Positions 58,858 through 64,000 of a stretch of 64,000 bases of DNA are shown piece after piece. Under the pieces are notes generated by a model. The model saw only the letters and a list, made by a program, of their open reading frames with translations, ran no database searches and was not told the DNA's origin. Each line of letters begins with the position of its first letter. Position 1 is the first letter of the stretch. Source of the stretch: JAVVHH01 sp965276815 (GTDB lineage Bacteria; Pseudomonadota; Alphaproteobacteria; Acetobacterales; Acetobacteraceae); the NCBI GenBank assembly GCA_965276815.1, contig CBDIBE010000011.1, positions 1-64,000 on the forward strand, in the 5' to 3' direction. Both the position numbers and the translations under genes were made by a program.

Positions 58858-59469
58858 ATGACGGCGATCACCACCCTTGACGAGCTGCACCGCATCTACG
58901 GCGAACCCAGCGAGGCCTCGCTGGTCAAAGTCGCCAGCATCATCACCCCGCAATACCGCGCACTGATCGAAGCCTCGCCGTTTGCCGTGTTGACGACGAC
59001 CGGTCCGGAAGGTCTCGACTGCTCGCCCCGCGGCGATCAGCCCGGCTTCGTGCGCGTCCAGAACGAGCGCACCCTCGTCATGCCGGACCGCCGGGGCAAT
59101 AACCGAGTGGACAGCCTGAGCAACATCGTCCGTGACCCCCGCATAGCGCTGTTATTCCTGCTGCCCGGCAGCGGCACGACGCTGCGGCTCAACGGCACCG
59201 CCATCCTCGAAACCGACCCCGCCCTGCTCGCCTCCTTCGCCGTGGAGGAGAGAGCCCCGCGCTGTGCGATCGTGATCACCGTCGGCGAGATCTATTTCCA
59301 ATGTGCCCGCGCGATCGTCCGCGCCGCCCTCTGGGACCCGGCGCGCCACATCCCGCCTGGCACCCTGCCCACCCCGGGCCAAATCCTGGCAGCAATGACC
59401 GCGGACCGCGTCGGCGGCGAAACCTACGACCGCGAATGGCCCGCCCGCGCCGCCGTCAGTATGTGGTAG
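58858..59469 (+). CDS. PPOX-type FMN-dependent flavoprotein, MSMEG_1061-like
   Basis: This 203-aa protein has a split-barrel flavin-binding fold of the pyridoxamine 5'-phosphate oxidase superfamily. The landmarks are ASPFAVLTTTGPEGLDCSPR, GDQPGFVRV, LVMPDRRGNNRVDSLSNIV and IALLFLLPGSGTTLRLNGTA, then a C-terminal GEIYFQCARAIVRAALWDP. Together they match the MSMEG_1061-type group. Such proteins bind FMN or F420 and reduce small molecules, but the substrate is unknown. The ATG at 58858 is preferred to an earlier in-frame ATG at 58816, since conserved sequence starts here. Confidence 0.85.
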   Translation: MTAITTLDELHRIYGEPSEASLVKVASIITPQYRALIEASPFAVLTTTGPEGLDCSPRGDQPGFVRVQNERTLVMPDRRGNNRVDSLSNIVRDPRIALLFLLPGSGTTLRLNGTAILETDPALLASFAVEERAPRCAIVITVGEIYFQCARAIVRAALWDPARHIPPGTLPTPGQILAAMTADRVGGETYDREWPARAAVSMW

Positions 59470-59477
59470 CGCTTAGA

Positions 59478-59620
59478 TCAGCTGAACCGGTAAGCGACAC
59501 CCGCCTGCTTCATCATCACATTTGCAGTATGCCGGCTGACTATGCCGTTCGGGACCGGGAAGTTGACGTTCGTAATAGGACTAAACCAAATCGGATGCCG
59601 CCCAGTCGTTCGGCGTCCCA
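59478..59620 (-). pseudogene. HicA-like toxin C-terminal fragment
   Basis: The minus strand reads GRHPIWFSPITNVNFPVP and then SRHTANVMMKQAGVAY before a stop at 59478. This resembles the C-terminal strand and helix of HicA/YcfA mRNA-interferase toxins (usual form SHEIWxSP, FPVP, SRHTANxxLKQAG). The N-terminal third, including most of the dsRBD-like fold, is not recognisable upstream, and no HicB antitoxin gene is adjacent. The catalytic His of the SH pair is present only as RH. It is a short remnant. Confidence 0.4.
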
Positions 59621-59673
59621 ATGGGCCGCCTGCCCGTGAGTATAGATCAGTCCGGCAGCCACGTCGCCCTGCG

Positions 59674-60555
59674 TCAACGCCGCCCCAGCGCACCGTTCAG
59701 CAGGAACGCCAGCCGCACCCCCGCCTTCGCCAACTGCACCCGCACATCCGCCACCGCCATCTCGACATAGGCGTCCGTCAGCCGGACCGTCCCCCGCCGG
59801 CTCGCCTCCGGCAGCCGCCCATACGCGTCATCCCGCCCCTCGGCAAACGACTCCATCGCCCACGCCGACGCATTCCCCCGCGCCCATTGCCGCGCCTGAG
59901 CCCCCGAAATCTGCCCAATCAGCCCGGCCGCCACGCTTCGCGGATCATTCCCCAGCAGCGCCACGAACTCCGTATCCCAGAAATGATGCAAATTCCCAGC
60001 CCGGAACCCCGAAGCCGAGACTGGGATCTGGTTGCCGCCCCGATCGTCCTCGTCCGACGCATGCAGCGGCTGCTGCACATCGCCCACGAAGTGCAGCAGG
60101 AATTTCAACGCCACCAGCCGCTCGTCCGCATCGGTCAGCGGATCGGCCAGCTCGGCCGCGAACTGGTCGATCTTGTCCACGATGCAGTCCCGCGCCGCGC
60201 CACGCGAAGCCGGCGTCCCCGCCAGCAGCGGCGGGTGATGAAAGCACGCCGCATCGAGCGACGGATCGGCCACCTCGATGTCCACGAAGTGCCATCGCGA
60301 GGTCCGCCTGCGCGCGCCATCGACATCCTCGTCGCGGTACTTGTCCGCCCAGGTCGCTTCCGAGGCGATGTCATGCGCGGTCAGCGAGTCCGTGTCCGCC
60401 GCCAGCATGGCCGCCACCTTCCGGCGGACGTCTGGCTGCAGGAAGCTCTGCGCCACCAGGGCAATGATCTCGTGCCCCTCGTCGCCCCAGGCCAGCGCCG
60501 GCCGGCTCGGCGCCCCCCAAGTCAGTAGCAACCCCAAGGTCAGCCAAAGCCTCAA
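59674..60555 (-). CDS. S1/P1-type secreted nuclease
   Basis: This 293-aa protein belongs to the S1/P1 zinc-dependent nuclease family (PF02265), which cleaves single-stranded nucleic acid and 3'-nucleotides. A signal peptide precedes ALA, and the mature protein would begin Trp-Gly, the Trp being the first zinc ligand, in WGDEGHEIIALVAQ. Further zinc-ligand regions are WHFVDIEV, FLLHFVGDVQQPLHASDEDD and NLHHFWDTEFV. The start is a TTG at 60555 that overlaps the TGA of the MBL gene, so translation is coupled. The family usually has about 260-300 residues, which agrees. Confidence 0.9.
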   Translation of the reverse strand: MRLWLTLGLLLTWGAPSRPALAWGDEGHEIIALVAQSFLQPDVRRKVAAMLAADTDSLTAHDIASEATWADKYRDEDVDGARRRTSRWHFVDIEVADPSLDAACFHHPPLLAGTPASRGAARDCIVDKIDQFAAELADPLTDADERLVALKFLLHFVGDVQQPLHASDEDDRGGNQIPVSASGFRAGNLHHFWDTEFVALLGNDPRSVAAGLIGQISGAQARQWARGNASAWAMESFAEGRDDAYGRLPEASRRGTVRLTDAYVEMAVADVRVQLAKAGVRLAFLLNGALGRR

Positions 60556-61211
60556 CCCAGCCGGGCCCGCGCCAGCGCCTCGCGCACGAACGGGTTCGAC
60601 CGCCGCTCCGCCCCGATCGTCGAGCCCGGACCATGCCCGCAGATGAACTGCATGTCGTCCCCGAGCGGCAGCAGCTTCTCGCGGATCGCGTCCAGCAGCG
60701 CTCCGGTATCGCCATACGGGAAATCCGTCCGCCCCACCGAGCCCTGGAAGATCACGTCTCCCACAAGCGCCAGCCGCCGAGCGCGGTTGACATAGACCAG
60801 GTGCCCCGGCGTGTGTCCCGGACAGTGCAGCACCTCGAACTCGTGCTCGCCGAGGCTGACCGTCTCGCCCTCCGCCAGCCACCGGTCCGGCCGCACGTTC
60901 CGCGCGCCCGCGACGCCGAACCGCGCCCCCTGCTCCTGCAGCCCATCCAGCAGGAACGCATCCCGCAGATCCGGCCCCTCCAGCGGCGCGCCCGGCAGTG
61001 CGTCCCGCAACCCGGCCGCGCCGCCCGCATGGTCGATATGCCCGTGCGTGAGCAAGATCCGCTCCACCGTAAGCCCCAACTCCCGCACCGACTCCAGGAT
61101 CCGCATCACGTCGCCGCCCGGGTCGATCACCCAAGCCCGCTTTGTCGCCTCTTCCCACAACAACGTGCAGTTCTGCTGCAGCGGAGTGACCGGCAGGATC
61201 GCCGCTTGCAA
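60552..61211 (-). CDS. MBL-fold metallo-hydrolase, glyoxalase II-like
   Basis: This 219-aa enzyme has the metallo-beta-lactamase motif THGHIDHAGG (THxHxDH), HCPGHTPGHLVY, ALVGDVIFQGSVGRTDFPYG and FICGHGPGST, with the pattern of small glyoxalase II-like hydrolases. It opens MQAAILPVTPLQQNCTLLWE. It is probably a cytoplasmic thioester or related hydrolase with a bimetal site; the substrate is unknown. It is followed by the nuclease gene, whose TTG start overlaps its stop, and it starts 10 nt downstream of the NIPSNAP gene. Confidence 0.92.
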   Translation of the reverse strand: MQAAILPVTPLQQNCTLLWEEATKRAWVIDPGGDVMRILESVRELGLTVERILLTHGHIDHAGGAAGLRDALPGAPLEGPDLRDAFLLDGLQEQGARFGVAGARNVRPDRWLAEGETVSLGEHEFEVLHCPGHTPGHLVYVNRARRLALVGDVIFQGSVGRTDFPYGDTGALLDAIREKLLPLGDDMQFICGHGPGSTIGAERRSNPFVREALARARLG

Positions 61212-61221
61212 GGCGCCGATT

Positions 61222-61548
61222 TTACCGGACAGAGGAGAAACCGGTCGGCTGCAAGAACTGGTTGACGATCGTAGCGACGATCGCCCCGTCCTTCTCGGTT
61301 TCCGCGCGCTTGGCGTTCCACTCCGGATCGGCCTGGAACGCCGTCCACTTCGTCTCGCGCTCCGCCATGCTCTCCCACGCCAGCATATAGGTCAGGTCCA
61401 TGTTCGATTCCCCTACCAACGTGGTCCAGAATCCCGCCTGCCGGATCCCATGCCGCTCCCAGATCTTCAGGGTGATCGTGTCGAACCGCTTGAGCAGGTT
61501 CGGCAGCCGCCCCGGCACGCAGCGATAGACCCGCATTTCGTAGATCAT
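61222..61548 (-). CDS. NIPSNAP-family protein
   Basis: This 108-aa protein begins MIYEMRVYRCVPGRLPNLLK, typical of the NIPSNAP (alpha/beta barrel, ferredoxin-like dimer) family, and continues with WERHGIRQAGFWTTLVGESN and LAWESMAERETKWTAFQADP. The function of bacterial members is not known. It heads the probable NIPSNAP-MBL-nuclease run, with only 10 nt to the MBL gene. It diverges from the AsmA-like gene. Confidence 0.88.
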   Translation of the reverse strand: MIYEMRVYRCVPGRLPNLLKRFDTITLKIWERHGIRQAGFWTTLVGESNMDLTYMLAWESMAERETKWTAFQADPEWNAKRAETEKDGAIVATIVNQFLQPTGFSSVR

Positions 61549-61639
61549 CGATCAGCTCCTTGAACGTTCGCGCACAGTGGCCGGACCGCCGCATGACCGC
61601 AAGCGGAACCCCGCCCACGCAACCGCCGTTAATGCGCGT

Positions 61640-63634
61640 ATGACGGGAACTGCGGTGAAGCGCCGCCGACACTGGCCCTATGTCCTCGGCGCGATCCTCG
61701 TGGTGATCGCCGCCGCGGTTGCGCTTTTTCAGTGGGACTGGCTGATCCCCTTCGTCGACAAGACCGCTAGCGCCAGCATCGGCCGGCCCGTCCACATCGC
61801 CCACCTGCACGTCCAGCTCGGCCGCACCACGCATATCCTCGCCGACGGGGTCGTCATCGAAAATCCGCCGGATTGGCAAGGCGGCGGCAATTTCGCCACC
61901 GCCGACCACCTAGCCGTCGACGTGGACGTCATGGCCTACATCCAGCACCGCCAAATCGTCCTGCCGGTGATCGCCCTCGACAAGCCGGCGGTCGACGCCC
62001 AGCAGCTCGCGGACGGCAACGCCAACTGGAACTTCACCTTCCCTTCCGGCAGCAGCAGCAGCGACAGCACCACCGCTAGCAGCAACGCGACGCAGATCGG
62101 CCGGCTCGATATCACCGACGGCCAGGTCCACGTCCGTGACGCCAAGGTCGCCGCCGATTTTCAGGTCGCGGTGTCGACCCGCGATGGCGACAACGGCAAG
62201 GGCCAGATCGTCGCCAACGCCAAGGGCACTTACGCCAAGCAGCCGATTACCGCCGAGTTCGTCGGCGGCGCCCTGCTCTCGCTGAGCGACACCAGCCAGC
62301 CCTACCCGATCGACCTCCACGTCGCCAATGGCCCGACCAAGGTTGCGCTGACCGGCACGGTGCAGGACCCGCTCCGCTTCGCCGGCGCCAACGTGAAGCT
62401 GGCCTTCGCCGGCCCCGACATGTCGCTTCTGCTGCCGCTGACTGGCGTCCCGATCCCGAAAACCCCGCCCTACAACATCACCGGCAACCTCGATTTCGCC
62501 CAGGGCGTCGTGAAGTTCGACCATTTCGCCGGCCGGGTCGGCAGCAGCGACCTCGAAGGCGACATCAACGTCGACACCAAGACGCAGCGGCCGACTATCG
62601 ACGCCGATCTGCAATCCAAGCTCGTCGACCTCAAGGACCTCGGCGGCTTCATCGGCGCGGAACCCGGTGATGCCGACAAGGGCACCAAGGCCGTCCCCAA
62701 CACCAGCGGCCGAGTCCTGCCGAACACCCCGATCAGCTTGCCCAAGCTGAACATCGCCGACGTGCACCTGAAATATCACGCCGGCCGCATCGAGGGCCGC
62801 AATCAGCCGCTCGACAATATGCGGGCGAACCTCGACATCGTTAACGGCAACGTGGCGCTGCACCCGCTGAGCTTTGGCATCGGCCGCGGCCAGATCACCG
62901 GCAATATCGACCTGGCCGAACGCACCGACAAGGCCGTCGCCGCCAAGGCCACGATCGACTTCCAGCGCGTCGACGTCGACAAGCTCGTCGAGGCCACCGG
63001 GGCCGGGCGCGGCGCCGGCGCGATCGGCGGCCAGGCGGTGATCGACGGAACCGGTAGCTCGATGGCGCAGATCCTCGGCGGCGGCGATGGCCAGCTGAAG
63101 CTCTACATGGGCTCCGGCGGCGACCTGAGCGCGCTCCTCGTCGACCTGTCCGGCCTCGAATTCGGCAACGCGGTCTTGTCCGCGCTCGGCGTCCCGAACC
63201 GTACGACCATTCAGTGCCTGGTCACCGATTTCGTCCTGAAGAACGGTCTTGCGACCTCCCGCCTGACCATGCTCGACACGGAGGAGGCGCGGATCGGCAT
63301 CATCGGCGACGTGAACCTGCGCGACGAGGCGCTGAACCTGACGCTGCGCACCGAAGCCAAACATTTCAGTGTCGGGTCGATCCCAGCGCCGATCGACGTC
63401 CGTGGAACCTTTGCCCATCCGAGCGTCAGTCCGGACCTTGCCGTCGTTGGCGAGCGTGCCGGGGCGGCCGTCGGCCTCGGCATCGTGCTGACGCCCCTCG
63501 CCGCGCTCTTGCCGACGATCCAGTTGGGCACCGGCGACGACCATGCCTGCGCCGGCCTGGTCCGCACGGCGGAAGTCCCACCGCACATCCCGACGCCGGC
63601 GCCGCGCCGCGCCCCGGTGCGTCGCCGCCGTTAG
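61640..63634 (+). CDS. AsmA-family protein
   Basis: This 664-aa protein has a short Arg-rich tail, one N-terminal membrane segment (YVLGAILVVIAAAVALFQWD) and a long periplasmic beta-rich region typical of AsmA-like proteins (IGRPVHIAHLHVQLGRTTHI, GDINVDTKTQRPTIDADLQS). The C-terminal AsmA_2-like part has GSSMAQILGGGDGQLKLYMG and MLDTEEARIGIIGDVNLRDE. AsmA-like proteins are thought to bridge or ferry phospholipids between membranes. The ATG at 61640 is preferred because the signal segment follows it. It has an unusual Pro/Arg-rich C-terminal tail (TPAPRRAPVRRRR). The NAD synthase gene follows after 33 nt. Confidence 0.88.
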   Translation: MTGTAVKRRRHWPYVLGAILVVIAAAVALFQWDWLIPFVDKTASASIGRPVHIAHLHVQLGRTTHILADGVVIENPPDWQGGGNFATADHLAVDVDVMAYIQHRQIVLPVIALDKPAVDAQQLADGNANWNFTFPSGSSSSDSTTASSNATQIGRLDITDGQVHVRDAKVAADFQVAVSTRDGDNGKGQIVANAKGTYAKQPITAEFVGGALLSLSDTSQPYPIDLHVANGPTKVALTGTVQDPLRFAGANVKLAFAGPDMSLLLPLTGVPIPKTPPYNITGNLDFAQGVVKFDHFAGRVGSSDLEGDINVDTKTQRPTIDADLQSKLVDLKDLGGFIGAEPGDADKGTKAVPNTSGRVLPNTPISLPKLNIADVHLKYHAGRIEGRNQPLDNMRANLDIVNGNVALHPLSFGIGRGQITGNIDLAERTDKAVAAKATIDFQRVDVDKLVEATGAGRGAGAIGGQAVIDGTGSSMAQILGGGDGQLKLYMGSGGDLSALLVDLSGLEFGNAVLSALGVPNRTTIQCLVTDFVLKNGLATSRLTMLDTEEARIGIIGDVNLRDEALNLTLRTEAKHFSVGSIPAPIDVRGTFAHPSVSPDLAVVGERAGAAVGLGIVLTPLAALLPTIQLGTGDDHACAGLVRTAEVPPHIPTPAPRRAPVRRRR

Positions 63635-63667
63635 CTTAGCGCGTCTTTGCGGCGTAGACTGCGCGCG

Positions 63668-64000
63668 ATGAGCTTCATGTCCCTCTACCGGCACGGTTTC
63701 GCCCGTGTCGCGGCCTGCACTACGGTATGCGCGCTCGCCGACCCGGCCGCCAACGCCGCGACCATCCTGCAAGCCGTGCAGCGCTGCAGCGAGCAGGCCG
63801 TCGCGGTTACCGTGTTCCCGGAACTGGCGGTTTCCGGTTACGCCATCGACGACCTCCTGCTGCAAGACGCGCTGCTGGACGGCGTGGAGGCGGCATTGCT
63901 GCATATCGCCCGCGAGTCCGCCGTGCTGCTGCCGCTGATCGTCGTCGGCGCGCCGCTGCGCCATCACGGCCGGCTCTACAATTGCGCGGTCGCTATCCAC
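63668..64000 (+). CDS. nadE: Glutamine-dependent NAD+ synthetase, N-terminal part
   Basis: The first 111 residues are present; the rest lies beyond the right edge. They match the N-terminal nitrilase-type glutaminase domain of NAD+ synthetase: MSFMSLYRHGFARVAACTTV, ALADPAANAATILQAVQRC, TVFPELAVSGYAIDDLLLQD with the catalytic-triad Glu in FPEL, and GAPLRHHGRLYN. This domain releases ammonia from glutamine for the final amidation of nicotinic acid adenine dinucleotide. The catalytic Lys and Cys and the synthetase domain are not visible in this window. Confidence 0.88.
   Translation, partial: MSFMSLYRHGFARVAACTTVCALADPAANAATILQAVQRCSEQAVAVTVFPELAVSGYAIDDLLLQDALLDGVEAALLHIARESAVLLPLIVVGAPLRHHGRLYNCAVAIH

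Overview
The window looks like a chromosomal segment of a GC-rich alphaproteobacterium. Strong G/C preference at third codon positions, the TssL-OmpA/TagF/TagJ type of T6SS locus and the general gene content suggest Rhodospirillales/Acetobacteraceae; this placement is inference, since no rRNA or other phylogenetic marker is present. Most of the DNA is coding. No tRNA, rRNA, CRISPR array or complete insertion sequence was recognised.

Layout. Positions 1-2490 hold a truncated glyoxalase-like gene, a frameshift-riddled glutathione S-transferase pseudogene and an omega-amino acid:pyruvate transaminase. Positions 2525-20115 form the most unusual block. It holds a PAAR-like (DUF4280) gene, then a tightly spaced run tpsB, tpsA (2375-aa filamentous-haemagglutinin-like exoprotein), a lipid-anchored CHAT (caspase-like) protease-type protein and a membrane Ser/Thr kinase with a C-terminal DUF4384-like domain. 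After these come a membrane-anchored HExxH protein, an OmpA-type protein and the T6SS regulator TagF. Positions 20129-22494 carry a YHYH protein and a BioB/HydE-like radical SAM enzyme. Positions 22747-27338 are a surface-polysaccharide export and modification cassette (ABC-2 permease, ATPase, two methyltransferases, GT4), followed by a neutral zinc metallopeptidase.

Positions 28290-38385 (minus strand) are a long, tightly packed gene run. In order of transcription it contains a HemN/HemW-like radical SAM protein, an LTxxQ-like periplasmic protein, a Tat-signal methyltransferase, an EamA transporter, an FtsX-type ABC ATPase and permease, an HlyD-like adaptor and a branched-chain-amino-acid-type binding protein. 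A GT2 gene coupled to a small Pro-rich lipoprotein, a DUF4337 gene and a glucosaminidase follow.

Positions 42109-58359 are the main T6SS operon: tssL(OmpA)-tssM-tssA-tssB-tssC-hcp-tagJ-tssE-tssF-(DUF29)-tssG-clpV. TssJ, TssK and VgrG are not in the window. Positions 58374-64000 hold housekeeping-type genes: DUF4112, a PPOX-type flavoprotein, S1/P1 nuclease, MBL hydrolase, NIPSNAP, AsmA-like and the start of NAD synthase.

How the genes may work together. The T6SS structural operon and the regulatory/envelope genes (kinase, TagF, OmpA-like, glucosaminidase, PAAR-like) sit about 25 kb apart in the same window, with the TPS-CHAT-kinase run lying next to TagF. The best candidate for an undescribed system is this run: a secreted adhesin-like exoprotein, its OM transporter, a periplasm-facing lipoprotein with an intact CHAT His/Cys pair, a kinase with an extracytoplasmic C-terminal domain, and a neighbouring membrane-anchored gluzincin-like protein. 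It can be read as a secretion system with built-in proteolytic processing and envelope sensing. That function is inference; gene identity and spacing are seen directly.
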